From assembly GCA_903877645.1 (NCBI GenBank), contig CAIRES010000072.1, forward strand, positions 1 to 63,821: 63,821 nucleotides of DNA. Reading direction: 5' to 3'. A program made the translations under genes and the position numbers. The notes under the pieces were generated by a model that searched no databases, was not told where the DNA came from, and saw nothing but the letters and a program-made list of their open reading frames with translations. The stretch comes from an uncultured Bacteroidota bacterium. Its GTDB lineage: Bacteria > Bacteroidota > Bacteroidia > Chitinophagales > Chitinophagaceae. Below are positions 1-8,877 of the stretch, one piece after another (position 1 is the first letter of the stretch; each line of letters begins with the position of its first letter).

Positions 1-124
1 CACAAAGGTCACAAAGGTCACAAAGGTCACAAAGGTCACAAAGGTCACAAAGGTCACAAAGGTCACAAAGGTCACAAAGGTCACAAAGGTCACAAAGGTC
101 ACAAAGGTCACAAAGGTCACAAAG
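1..124. repeat. 9-bp tandem repeat (CACAAAGGT)n, about 13.8 copies
   Basis: The unit CACAAAGGT is repeated without interruption from the window edge to about 124; a degenerate copy (GCACAAAGGT) occurs at 151-160. The array probably extends to the left of the window. The + frame starting at base 1 stays open through the array (His-Lys-Gly repeats) to a stop at 355-357, but the stretch after the array has no protein-like character and a promoter overlaps it, so I read 1-359 as non-coding. Nothing else is visible in 125-308. Confidence 0.9.
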
Positions 125-308
125 TTTATACCACAATTAGGTCTTTAACGGCACAAAGGTCTGAAAGAAAGCAATACGCTCCAACACCTTTTAGCTATGG
201 GCGGATTTATAAAATAGATATTGCCATTTTTACTTGTTTGTCAGATAGAAGCTTGAATGCTATTTTACTGGTGAAGTTTGTTAACCACCAAAATTATATT
301 GTTAAATT

Positions 309-340
309 TTTGGTAATGCAAAAAACGTTTTATAAATTTG
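309..340 (+). promoter_or_regulatory. Bacteroidota-type promoter for the 360-2594 gene
   Basis: A TTTG -33 element at 309-312, a 20-nt spacer and TAAATTTG at 333-340 match the primary sigma factor consensus of Bacteroidota (TTTG, about 19 nt, TAnnTTTG). The expected start of transcription is near 346, about 14 nt before the ATG at 360. No purine-rich Shine-Dalgarno is visible, which is usual in this phylum. Confidence 0.7.
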
Positions 341-359
341 TTATACACACAAAATAAAA

Positions 360-2594
360 ATGCATTTTATGGGAAAGAAGCACACACATCTTCTGTTAAT
401 ATCTGCGTTTGTATTATTAACCAACAGTGCATCGGCTCAATGGTGGATCAATAGTGAGCCTTCGCTACAGACAACAGGAGTAGTAGGCAGTACCAGCTAT
501 ACAAATGTAGTTGTGAACAGTCATATGTCTGTTAATGTCAACACTACTACCTGCCCGTCGTCGATAATGTCGGGTACGACCACTACTTTAGATTATCCGT
601 TTGTTGTCAATACATTGTCGGGAGGGGCGGCGATCGTGTTGCTTGACACGGCTGCGGACAATATCAGACGGATCATCGGGCTTTCGGCAGCGAGTGGAGT
701 TGGCATGTTTTCAGGAAATAACGAATTCACAGGTTCGGCAATAAGATTGAATGCGCCAGGAACTACTTCTTTCCCCGGGGGATCAGTTCAGACAATATCT
801 ATGGGTAGTACCGGCGCGGGCGCGCGGGCTTTTGAACATCTGAACTGGACCGGATCGCTGACTTCGGCAGCGGGAATGATGCGCAGCGTTTTTAGCGTGG
901 ACCAAAACGGGGATGCCCGTGTAACTGGTAAATTAAGTATGGACCTGCTGGGCGGCGATGTGGCCATGAGGCAAATTGAAGGCAAATCCGATAACTACGG
1001 TATAGATATTTTTACGGGAAATGCAGGTGGTTCATTAGGGACACAGATACACCTTGGGGCACCGGGAAGCACTGCCACGCCGGGCTTAATGCAATGCACT
1101 GCTTACGGGCCTTCTTCTGCAGGCCTATCTTATGATTTTCTTGTGGGTTTACCTTCTATACACGCGCTACAAATTAATAATAATACCAACACCCGGATAG
1201 GGAATTACGGCACACCCACTACTGCGGACAGGCTGACGGTAGATGGCAACCTGTACCTGAACTCGATGGACAATGCTGATGCCACCTACAGAAATATCTA
1301 TGCGAGATCGGTAGTGGGTGGCATAAACATCACGTCAGGCTCGCAAACAGACGGCTCAGATGGCGCATGCCTTACAGCAAACGCATGGAACTTGCCGTTT
1401 GCATATAACCCCGGTGCATTTTTTGTAAAGGCTTACGGAGAAGCTTCAGGTAATGTTTCTCAATTAGCTTATGCGCTCCAAAACTGGCAACCGTCAACTA
1501 CTTCTCTACACAACCTTTTCCTGGTGAAGCATGCAGGGCAAGGAATTTTCGGGCATGATGTGAGCCTTACGAATATTGCAGGGGCTGATGTATTTACGGT
1601 AAAGCAATCACTTGGCTTTTGGTCTGAAAACGATGTAGACCTGAGAACTATCCATGGCAATACAGCTACAGGTTTATTAACAATGAATTCTGCGACCTCG
1701 CATAGTGATGGCTCTGCGGTAGAACTATTTGGAAAGACCAATTCTGCATCGCCAGGCCAATTACATTTCGTATCACCATTAACGGACGGCCCACTGGCTT
1801 ATTTTTATAATTATGACGGCAGCGCATTGCATACTAATGTATCTATCACTAACCATGGCGAGATGACCGTAGGCCATGACCTGAACCCAACGAGTATAGT
1901 AACCGGTGACGTGCTGACGGTACAAAGCCGAATAGGCATGTATTCGCCAACCAATGGCGATGTAAATATCAATGGTAATACAGACCACACCCCCTCGTGG
2001 CTGAGTTTATGCAGTAATACAGCATCTGATAATGGCGGAACGATAGAACTGTACAATCCTAATTCAACGATATCAGGAACAGGGTGGGATGCGGACAGGA
2101 GAGGTATGCTAAGGTATATCTCCTATGCAGATGGCTTATCTGCGAATAACTATGCGCACATATTTTATAGTTATGCAGGCTCTGCTTTTCACCCGCATAT
2201 GGCTGTGACCAATGGAGGCAAAGTGATAATAGGCGAAGGAATCATCAATGCACAGAATTATGTGACAACTAACACTTACGATCTATATGTAGAGAATGGG
2301 ATACTTACAGAACAGGTGCGAGTAGCATTAAGTACAACAGGGGATTGGACTGATTATGTATTTGCTAAAGATTATAAACTTATGCCCCTGAGCAGAGTAG
2401 CTGATTACGTAAAAAAGAACAGCCACCTACCGGGTGTGCCCTCTGCCGAAGAGGTAAAGAATGAAGGAATAGACGTTGCTAGCATGGATGCAACATTGTT
2501 GAAAAAAATAGAAGAACTTACCCTATACGTAATACAGCAAAATGCGAGGATTGATGAATTAGAGAAGAAATTAAATAAACAGACTTCCAAATGA
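360..2594 (+). CDS. Secreted tail-fibre-like protein with C-terminal coiled coil
   Basis: 744 residues. A Sec signal peptide covers residues 1-26, ending ASA before Gln. The body (about 30-650) is Gly/Asn/Thr-rich and holds imperfect units of roughly 120 residues with recurring elements such as GSAVELFG, PGQLHFVS and FYNYDGSALH, as expected of beta-structured fibrous proteins. The last 80 residues (YVFAKDYKLMPLSRVADYV, then HLPGVPSAEEV, then a coiled coil with KIEELTLYVIQQNARIDELE) match a C-terminal module that is very common in Bacteroidota proteins related to phage tail-fibre ends; I see no S74 protease active site. It probably forms a surface-exposed trimer. A second ATG at 369 would also keep the signal peptide. 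The stop overlaps the next start by 4 nt (ATGA), indicating translational coupling. Specific function unknown. Confidence 0.8.
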   Translation: MHFMGKKHTHLLLISAFVLLTNSASAQWWINSEPSLQTTGVVGSTSYTNVVVNSHMSVNVNTTTCPSSIMSGTTTTLDYPFVVNTLSGGAAIVLLDTAADNIRRIIGLSAASGVGMFSGNNEFTGSAIRLNAPGTTSFPGGSVQTISMGSTGAGARAFEHLNWTGSLTSAAGMMRSVFSVDQNGDARVTGKLSMDLLGGDVAMRQIEGKSDNYGIDIFTGNAGGSLGTQIHLGAPGSTATPGLMQCTAYGPSSAGLSYDFLVGLPSIHALQINNNTNTRIGNYGTPTTADRLTVDGNLYLNSMDNADATYRNIYARSVVGGINITSGSQTDGSDGACLTANAWNLPFAYNPGAFFVKAYGEASGNVSQLAYALQNWQPSTTSLHNLFLVKHAGQGIFGHDVSLTNIAGADVFTVKQSLGFWSENDVDLRTIHGNTATGLLTMNSATSHSDGSAVELFGKTNSASPGQLHFVSPLTDGPLAYFYNYDGSALHTNVSITNHGEMTVGHDLNPTSIVTGDVLTVQSRIGMYSPTNGDVNINGNTDHTPSWLSLCSNTASDNGGTIELYNPNSTISGTGWDADRRGMLRYISYADGLSANNYAHIFYSYAGSAFHPHMAVTNGGKVIIGEGIINAQNYVTTNTYDLYVENGILTEQVRVALSTTGDWTDYVFAKDYKLMPLSRVADYVKKNSHLPGVPSAEEVKNEGIDVASMDATLLKKIEELTLYVIQQNARIDELEKKLNKQTSK

Positions 2595-3265
2595 AGAAGA
2601 TTAAAACTATACTATTTATTACAGCAACGATTGTTTATTTTAGTTGCAACAAAAATAAATCAAATGTTATTTCTGTAAATGCAGATATAAAGAGTTCTTT
2701 TAATTACCAGCCTGGAACATATTGGATATACAGAGATTCATTAACAGGAAATATAGATAGTTTTTTTGTAAGAAAAAATATGTCAGAGATAAGTTATTTA
2801 AATGGGAGTGGAATAGAAAATACACAAATTCAAATATCACAGTATCACATTTTACCTTATAGGGTTGATACAGGAACTTGTATTTTTATATATCAAGATG
2901 ATATGTTTTGTATTACATATCCTCCAACAAAAATATTTTCTTTTCCTATTGATGAAATACCGCTGGTAAATTATCCATACGAACCTGTATTAAGTACTTG
3001 TTCTGGTTGTATGACTTCTGTTGATAGTGGAGAAATGATTAATGTATATGATAAATATTTTATTAATGGCGTTGAATATGATAGTGTAGCAGAGGTTACA
3101 CATCATAATACTATTGATCAATCATATCTTGGGAAACCCCCTTATCATTATTTTGATCGTTATTATATATGTCCTAAAGTTGGGTTAATCAAAATATGCT
3201 TGAATCATCCTATTGACTCTTTGCATTCGATATTAGAAGTTGAGAAATATATTATTATTAAATAA
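2591..3265 (+). CDS. Hypothetical lipoprotein
   Basis: 224 residues. A lipoprotein signal peptide ends at the lipobox (VYFSC, Cys19), followed by the Asn/Lys-rich linker NKNKSN, so the mature protein is probably anchored in the outer membrane or periplasm. The rest shows no motif I recognise; it is Tyr/Ile-rich and has a CSGC pair near residue 137-140. Its start overlaps the stop of the preceding fibre-like gene (ATGA), so the two are likely translated from one message. Base composition is clearly more AT-rich than the gene before it, a sign that the 2.6-5.8 kb stretch has a different origin. Confidence 0.75.
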   Translation: MKKIKTILFITATIVYFSCNKNKSNVISVNADIKSSFNYQPGTYWIYRDSLTGNIDSFFVRKNMSEISYLNGSGIENTQIQISQYHILPYRVDTGTCIFIYQDDMFCITYPPTKIFSFPIDEIPLVNYPYEPVLSTCSGCMTSVDSGEMINVYDKYFINGVEYDSVAEVTHHNTIDQSYLGKPPYHYFDRYYICPKVGLIKICLNHPIDSLHSILEVEKYIIIK

Positions 3266-3271
3266 TGCAGT

Positions 3272-5152
3272 ATGAAAAACATAATATTATTATCTTGCTT
3301 TATAATATTTAGCAATGAATTAATTGCTCAAATTAATTCGTATTATATTCCTACAGGTGGTTCGACCTACGCCACCTCAAGTGGTATTCCAGATTGGTAC
3401 GCGAATTTGGAAAAATACTGGTTTTACAGATATAGGTTAGTTGAAGATTTTACTTATGTTGGCCCTAAGATTGGTGAAACCATGATAGCATATAGAAGAA
3501 CAAAAGGTGACGACTATGATGCATCACGAAATAATACCTTAGATTTCGCTGATGATCAGACAAATGATTTAGGGACTTATATTGGTGTTTTGTCTACAGA
3601 ATATAAACAACTAAAAGATAATGGCCTAAGCACTAGCCGAACATTATGGGAATTGCAATATGCACAAAATGCATTCGACAGGCTAAGAAAACATGGAACA
3701 GAATACTATTCTGATATGCAAACAACTTATGATTATAGCTTACCAATAGAAGCAGCATTAATAACAGGCGATATTACGAACGGTTTTTTTGTAAGAGACG
3801 ATGTGCCTTTTTGGGATTTTATTTTACCCGGATATGCTTTGAATCAAAAACATATTGCACATTTTAACAGACCCGCCTTAATAGATGCAGGTGGGGTTGG
3901 GATGAAAAGTGTAATTGCGTGTGTAGGCGGTGCATTTAATGGCTCTTGGCATGGGACAGATCCATTTGGGCATACAATCATGCCAACATCAATCGGTTTA
4001 CCGAATTGTGAATCGCAAGATCAATTGAACCAGCTTTATATTGGCGAACAACAAGCAATAAAATATTTGGATCCTTCTGATGCTGTGGCAGGACCGTTGA
4101 GGATCAGAGCTGAAAACGCCTTGTATCATTCGATGAAATATTTAGAGCATCACGAGGGATCTCCGTTTTTATTTTATAGTATACCAAAGCCAACGGATCC
4201 TTGTTGTGAATGTGCAAAAGACGATTGTAGCCGTAGTGGCTTTTTTTACCCATCCGCATTACCTGCCATGTATGGATTGCACGGTTTTATGCCTAGTTCA
4301 TCCAGTTGGTATTCAGAAACAAATACATTACAATCAGAAACAAATAACGTGCTTTCATATTTTGCATATGCAGCATGGATGCAAGAAAGCATTCTGTGCT
4401 GCAATTATGCTTCGCAAAATATTGTTTATACAGATGGATATACATGTTTTGGTCCTGAACTTGCATTTTTTAGCCCTCTTTTTCCAACATGGGTGAACTA
4501 TTTAATTTGGAGAGGCTCAAGCACGGCTACGAAAAGAAATAACTCTTGGTATGCCGTTAAAAGGCATGCAGGACAATTTTCGCTTAACGCGCCGCATACG
4601 CCTTTAATTTTTCAATTAAATTTCGGAGACCGGAGTTGGTCTGAAAATGGTACGATTGAGACTGAATTAACTAATGCTCCAAAATGTGGGACATGGTGCT
4701 ACGAAAACTCAAATCCTGTATGGACGTTGGCTGGGCATGAAGATTACATGAATGATTATGGGCATTCATTTACTGACTGGAATTGGAGTGGAAACAGTTG
4801 GGTAAGTGATGCTGGGCATCGACAAGGCCATTATTGCCATAGCGTAATTGGTACAGAATGTTATGAACATTCGGCAGACCAAGGCTCAGATTGCGATTTG
4901 AATGGACTAGATTATATGTGGCTCTTTAATTTATATTCTTTAGAGAGAGGTGGTGCCGGACATTCTTATTTAGGTGGTATAATGAATTCCTATTATTGCG
5001 AAAACTTCAATGTTAATTACCCATCTGCTGGGATAGGTTCATATACCAATCAGTTAAAATTAAATTTTTTGGAATATGTTTCACTCGTTGATATAATAAA
5101 CGGCACAAGCAGCCCTGCAGGGTGGCTTGATATTAGTTTGCACAAACAATAG
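3272..5152 (+). CDS. Secreted protein, N-terminal part of a frameshifted T9SS cargo gene
   Basis: 626 residues up to a stop at 5150-5152. A Sec signal peptide (ISIFSNELIA-type, cleaved before QINSYY) occupies about residues 1-19. The body is rich in Trp, Tyr and His and has a cluster DPCCECAKDDCSRSGFF near residue 310; I do not recognise the fold. The coding frame does not really end here: reading continues in the -1 frame from about 5140 with DLKPGFFAQNGSFF and ends with a T9SS sorting domain at 5829. A single missing base near 5141-5150 (or a sequencing error) best explains this. No canonical slippery heptamer is visible. Starts 6 nt after the lipoprotein gene, so likely the same operon. 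AT-rich. Confidence 0.75.
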   Translation: MKNIILLSCFIIFSNELIAQINSYYIPTGGSTYATSSGIPDWYANLEKYWFYRYRLVEDFTYVGPKIGETMIAYRRTKGDDYDASRNNTLDFADDQTNDLGTYIGVLSTEYKQLKDNGLSTSRTLWELQYAQNAFDRLRKHGTEYYSDMQTTYDYSLPIEAALITGDITNGFFVRDDVPFWDFILPGYALNQKHIAHFNRPALIDAGGVGMKSVIACVGGAFNGSWHGTDPFGHTIMPTSIGLPNCESQDQLNQLYIGEQQAIKYLDPSDAVAGPLRIRAENALYHSMKYLEHHEGSPFLFYSIPKPTDPCCECAKDDCSRSGFFYPSALPAMYGLHGFMPSSSSWYSETNTLQSETNNVLSYFAYAAWMQESILCCNYASQNIVYTDGYTCFGPELAFFSPLFPTWVNYLIWRGSSTATKRNNSWYAVKRHAGQFSLNAPHTPLIFQLNFGDRSWSENGTIETELTNAPKCGTWCYENSNPVWTLAGHEDYMNDYGHSFTDWNWSGNSWVSDAGHRQGHYCHSVIGTECYEHSADQGSDCDLNGLDYMWLFNLYSLERGGAGHSYLGGIMNSYYCENFNVNYPSAGIGSYTNQLKLNFLEYVSLVDIINGTSSPAGWLDISLHKQ

Positions 5153-5829
5153 ACTTAAAGCCAGGTTTTTTTGCACAGAATGGCAGTTTTTTTCTAGCAA
5201 AAATACAGGATTATAGTTGTAGTGGTGGAGATATCGGGAGCGGCCCGTATAATTTTGCAGAATTAAATCCGACTACGCCCGGAAGAACCCATTTCGCAGA
5301 GAAAACAAATGATACAGGATGGAGGCCAATCGTTTATATACCAAGTGGCGAAAACTATAAAACCGAAGCACTTCCTTTTGCGGATACTACTAATTCAAAT
5401 GACGTAACAAATGTTATCAATAATTTAGATTATTATAAAAATCTTTATAAATATGATATAATTGAATTTTATAATCTAATAAAGGAGTCACCTCAGTTAC
5501 AATCGTTATTACATATTTCTGCGGATTCTGCCGAATTTGAACTTAATAGTCTCTACTCAAATGAATTAGTTGTTGATGTATATCCTAACCCAACGCAAGG
5601 CAAAACTAATTTGTCGTACACAATATCAAATCCTGCACCAGTAAATATTGTATTGACCAATACTGTTGGGCAAGATCTGAGTTTTTTAATAGACTCTTAT
5701 GATAGCTATGCCCAACCCGGGAAACACATAGTGGCATTAAATACAGACAGATTAACACCCGGCTTATATTATGTAGCAATAAAAATAGGGGGGAACCTTA
5801 TCAGTAAAAAAATATCTGTGATCAATTAA
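5137..5829 (+). pseudogene. Detached C-terminal part with T9SS sorting domain (frameshift product)
   Basis: The frame is open from 5137 to the stop after 5829 and clearly protein-coding. It begins within the end of the upstream frame with TIDLKPGFFAQNGSFFLAKI, a motif that in Bacteroidota follows the catalytic or binding body of many secreted proteins, and ends with VVDVYPNPTQGK, the opening of a type A T9SS sorting domain, then GLYYVAIKIGGNLISKK. It has no signal peptide or start of its own; the first ATG (5611) lies inside the sorting domain. Joined to the upstream frame by one base it would give a secreted protein of about 850 residues. If the frameshift is real, the main body is exported by Sec but cannot be passed to the T9SS. 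Confidence 0.85.
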
Positions 5830-5848
5830 CGTACATAAATTACGAACC

Positions 5849-7417
5849 ATGAGACAATTTACTAATTATCTGAGCATCTTGTTTTTTTGTGTATGCTGCT
5901 TTACTGTAGCAAGTGCAAAAAATAATGCACCACATAACGCGAAACGGCCATCACAACATTCGTATAAACAACAAAAGCATTGGCAATATCTTTCGGATAT
6001 GATAGCTAAAAGACAATCAACACATGCAGTTGGCCGTAAAGCAGCTTTAGCAAGGACAACAACCGAGGCAGCAGAGCGATTGATCGCATCCAGCAGCTAC
6101 GACGTTACTGATTCCTTTTTAAACATCATAGGTATTGATGACTCTTCATCCTTTAAGTATAGTGGCTCAAGATCATCAATATTTAACTATAATCACATGA
6201 TCTATGACCCTATTTATTACCTGGATGGAAGTTATATTATGGGATTTGGCGGGGATATCGGCACAGATGACCATAACAATGCACCTTCCATTTTATTTGA
6301 CACTGCTTTTTATTGGTACTCCAGTTTTATATTCGATTCTTTTCAGTACAGAGGTACTCAATATGCCTTATACGATGGGAGCGAAAATGTTATTGAATCT
6401 GCTGATCTGTATTTGATGGATTCCACTACTACTTATCCAGATAACCGTTTTATCAATACCTATAATACTTATGGCAACATGACGCAGTCGTTAGTATTAA
6501 GCTGGGATTATGGCGTATGGGACACCAGTGAATTGCGTACATTTTATTACAATACCCTCAACCTCGAAATTAAAGACAGTACTTCTTCGTATATGGGAGC
6601 AGGAGTGTGGGCTCCTTTAGAAGCATGGCAATATGCGTTAGATGATTCCGGCAATATCATTAATGCTCAATATTATTATGATAGTTCGGGAACATGGCAA
6701 GAGCAGGAGCAATATTTTATGCACTATAATTCTCTGAATCAGTTAACCTGGGATAGCATCAGCCAATATCTTACCGGCGCTTGGGCACCACAGGGGTCAG
6801 ATTCATTTGGATATACTACAGGACTGGATTATTCGACCTATGAAAAATCCTTAAATTGTATTGATGGGTCTCCAGCTTCTTTTATTATTCGTACCAAACA
6901 TATCAATAGCATAAACCTGCCTGACACATTATACCAGATGGAGTATTACTATGCGGATTCAACTTTCATAAGTGGTGCGAAATATAGCTATACCTATGAC
7001 TCATATGATGAGCCAGTACTTGCGTTGCAGTATACTTTCAATATTGATACAACATTGACATCAGGAACATATAGCACAACACCTGATTACATTAATCATT
7101 ATTATTACGAATTATATTACGAACGGGGTAATGTAAATAGTGTAAAAAATACCCCTACTGCTGCGGAAGACATAAAAATTTATCCCAACCCTGCTACAAG
7201 TACTGTAAATATATCAAGGCCTGATGCTGCTCGTGGGGCTTACACGATCATCAAGATAGTTAATGCTACAGGCCAAACAGTGCATAGCGAAAGTATGCCA
7301 TGGCTTAATGAAACCGAAACAATATATATAGCGGGGCTTACGCCAGGTATGTATTGGATAATGGTGCAAGATAAAGCAGGCAATAACCTTTGCAGGCAAA
7401 GCCTGATAAAGGAATAA
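5849..7417 (+). CDS. T9SS type A sorting domain-containing protein
   Basis: 522 residues. Signal peptide at about 1-23 (ends CFTVASA). The middle contains repeated YD-like lines (for example YNTYGNMTQSLVLSWDYGVW, NIINAQYYYDSSGTW, YNSLNQLTWDSISQYLTGAW), a pattern seen in Bacteroidota secreted proteins that resembles divergent YD/RHS repeats. The C-terminal 80 residues are a type A sorting domain: KIYPNPATSTVNI, then GLTPGMYWIMVQDKAG and a basic end. The protein should cross the outer membrane through the T9SS and be attached to the surface or released. Located 19 nt after the sorting domain of the broken gene, so probably one operon. Role unknown. Confidence 0.8.
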   Translation: MRQFTNYLSILFFCVCCFTVASAKNNAPHNAKRPSQHSYKQQKHWQYLSDMIAKRQSTHAVGRKAALARTTTEAAERLIASSSYDVTDSFLNIIGIDDSSSFKYSGSRSSIFNYNHMIYDPIYYLDGSYIMGFGGDIGTDDHNNAPSILFDTAFYWYSSFIFDSFQYRGTQYALYDGSENVIESADLYLMDSTTTYPDNRFINTYNTYGNMTQSLVLSWDYGVWDTSELRTFYYNTLNLEIKDSTSSYMGAGVWAPLEAWQYALDDSGNIINAQYYYDSSGTWQEQEQYFMHYNSLNQLTWDSISQYLTGAWAPQGSDSFGYTTGLDYSTYEKSLNCIDGSPASFIIRTKHINSINLPDTLYQMEYYYADSTFISGAKYSYTYDSYDEPVLALQYTFNIDTTLTSGTYSTTPDYINHYYYELYYERGNVNSVKNTPTAAEDIKIYPNPATSTVNISRPDAARGAYTIIKIVNATGQTVHSESMPWLNETETIYIAGLTPGMYWIMVQDKAGNNLCRQSLIKE

Positions 7418-7519
7418 TGATGTGCCCGATAGCAGCAAAACCTTGAACGGTGCTATTCCCGCATGAAGGTTGCGGGACAGTCGGCCAATCAAGCTTATAC
7501 TAGTAAGAAGCTTGGACCC

Positions 7520-7656
7520 TCCCTCCTTCGTTTTCAACTATGGCGGGTAAAACCTTCCTGTATAGCTATGGCGGACAAAGACAATCCTTTGTCCCGATAG
7601 TGATTGGGACTACGGCGGGCAAAGACCCTCCTTCGCTAAAGCTACGGCGGGCAAAG
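7520..7656. repeat. Four degenerate tandem copies of a ~30-bp intergenic repeat
   Basis: Each copy begins near CCTCCTTCG and ends with CTATGGCGGGCAAAG or CTACGGCGGGCAAAG: about 7520-7551, 7553-7580, 7586-7624 and 7625-7656. Copy three has its left half replaced by TCCCGATAGTGATTGGGA. Each unit is an imperfect palindrome and could fold into a hairpin. A fifth copy lies on the opposite strand at 50461-50484, so this is a dispersed family rather than a local repeat. Confidence 0.75.
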
Positions 7657-7685
7657 AAAAAGGGCACCTGGAAAGGCGCCCTTTT
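7657..7685 (+). terminator. Hairpin terminator after the secreted-protein genes
   Basis: AAAAAGGGC (7657-7665) pairs with GCCCTTTT (7678-7685); an inner CC/GG pair across one mismatch shortens the loop to 6 nt. The 3' arm ends in four T. It lies 240 nt after the stop at 7417 and just beyond the repeat cluster. Confidence 0.6.
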
Positions 7686-7888
7686 GGAAATTTAATTTTG
7701 TGGTATTTCCTATCCATTAAATTTCCCAACACACACACTATAAGGAAATACACTTAGGTAGTACAAATACCGTACCGTAGTTGGGTTAAGGGAATGGTAA
7801 TAGTGAGACGTGCGGGTGCAGTGCCTTGTACATGCGCGAGTGTAGATCCCTCCTTAGGTCGGGATGACAAAAAAAGTGGAGAAAAAAA

Positions 7889-7916
7889 GAAGGCTTTCCT
7901 TTAACAGAAAGCCTTC
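7889..7916 (-). terminator. Intrinsic terminator of the outer-membrane protein gene
   Basis: A perfect 10-bp stem, GAAGGCTTTC (7889-7898) with GAAAGCCTTC (7907-7916), and an 8-nt loop. Read on the minus strand it is followed by a T-rich tract (TTCTTTTTTTC), the classical form, and lies 25 nt past the minus-strand stop at 7941. Confidence 0.85.
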
Positions 7917-7940
7917 GGAATGATTTGGATGGTGATGGTA

Positions 7941-8663
7941 TTAAAACCTCCAGCGGATACCGATGGTCTCGGGGAAGTAGAGGCTGGTGAAGATGCTGTT
8001 CTCAGAGGCGTAGCGCATGTCGATGGTTTTGACGTGGGCATAACGCGCTGCGAGGTCTATGTTGATACCGAGTCGTGGCAGTATGTAATAAGTATAGCCC
8101 ATCTGTAAACCAAAGGTGATACCGGTACCGGACTGGTAGTCGTACTTGGATACATACCTGTAGCTGGAATCGGGAGCCGAATTGTAGTTGCTGTAATGCA
8201 TGGATCCGTCGTTCACGGTATTGATCATACCTACCTGCACACCAAAGTTGAGGTTAGACCTGTTGAAGGTATTGTAGCGGGTATAGAACGGGATGACGTA
8301 GTTGATACCAACGGATGAGTTGATGGCGTGGTCGGCGATCACAAAAGTGATGGGCTCGGCATGCAGCGACTGGCCATAAATATCGTTGAGCTGCCAGGTG
8401 CCGTAAGACACCCACTGACGATCGCCAATATCGAGGCTGAACATCCAGTGCGGACTAACAAAATAGTTGAGGCGAACAGAAAGATCGCCCGATGTTTTGG
8501 TGCCATTGCCTGTATAGGCAGCAGCAGGGCCCACCGGCCTTGTAACAAAGCTATAGCCACCATTGACACCTACTTCCCAGTTGTAATCTGGTGGCAGGTT
8601 CTGGGCAAACAAACCGCCGGTAAATGCCAGTAAAGCAGCAGCAGTGAGTAACAATGCCTTCAT
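7941..8663 (-). CDS. Outer membrane beta-barrel protein
   Basis: 240 residues. A Sec signal peptide covers 1-20 (LLAFTGGLFA, then QNLPP). The mature part alternates aromatic/hydrophobic and polar residues in short strands (VRLNYFVSPHWMFSLDIG, GITFGLQMGYTYYILPRLG) and ends GIRWRF with the terminal Phe typical of BAM-inserted barrels. Its size suits an 8-stranded OmpW/OmpX-like barrel, but I cannot assign a transported substrate. It is a single-gene unit with its own promoter and terminator. Confidence 0.75.
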   Translation of the reverse strand: MKALLLTAAALLAFTGGLFAQNLPPDYNWEVGVNGGYSFVTRPVGPAAAYTGNGTKTSGDLSVRLNYFVSPHWMFSLDIGDRQWVSYGTWQLNDIYGQSLHAEPITFVIADHAINSSVGINYVIPFYTRYNTFNRSNLNFGVQVGMINTVNDGSMHYSNYNSAPDSSYRYVSKYDYQSGTGITFGLQMGYTYYILPRLGINIDLAARYAHVKTIDMRYASENSIFTSLYFPETIGIRWRF

Positions 8664-8692
8664 ATAAATAGCAATTTTTTAAAAATCAGAAT

Positions 8693-8724
8693 CAAATCTA
8701 AGTAATTTATCCGATAAACTTCAA
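8693..8724 (-). promoter_or_regulatory. Promoter of the outer-membrane protein gene
   Basis: On the minus strand TTG (8724-8722), 21 nt and TAGATTTG (8700-8693) fit the Bacteroidota consensus. The -7 element lies 29 nt before the ATG at 8663. Confidence 0.5.
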
Positions 8725-8753
8725 TCCCCGGCTGCTCTGCGCGATATTTTCTA

Positions 8754-8856
8754 CCACATAGGCACATAGATCACATAAATGGGGAAGTGACGCCTATGTG
8801 GACTGAAAACTCAGGCAGGTCAGAACACATAGTCTATGTGGCCTATGTCTATGTGG
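8754..8856. repeat. CACATAG inverted/direct repeat cluster
   Basis: The heptamer CACATAG or its complement occurs at 8755-8761, 8763-8769, 8794-8800, 8826-8832, 8834-8840 and 8849-8855. The centre 8826-8840 is a perfect palindrome (CACATAG, T, CTATGTG), and the outer arms 8753-8769 and 8841-8857 are also inverted, so the gap can fold into nested hairpins. It lies between the stop of the MoxR gene and the upstream region of the barrel gene. Confidence 0.7.
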
Positions 8857-8877
8857 TGGCCTTGAATAATCCATGAA

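Larger units (their letters stand above)
7418..7940. other. Repeat-rich gap between converging genes
   Basis: No gene is supported here. It contains four degenerate copies of a roughly 30-bp repeat (7520-7656), a hairpin terminator for the left-hand genes (7657-7685), and a second terminator for the right-hand, minus-strand gene (7889-7916). Bases 7686-7888 show nothing recognisable. Confidence 0.7.

Noticed and set aside
1..124. CRISPR array
   Set aside because: The unit is 9 bp with no spacers; it is a plain tandem repeat. No cas genes are present in the window.
5137..5160. Programmed -1 ribosomal frameshift joining the two halves of the 3272-5829 gene
   Set aside because: No X XXY YYZ slippery heptamer or following pseudoknot is apparent; a simple base loss is the easier reading.
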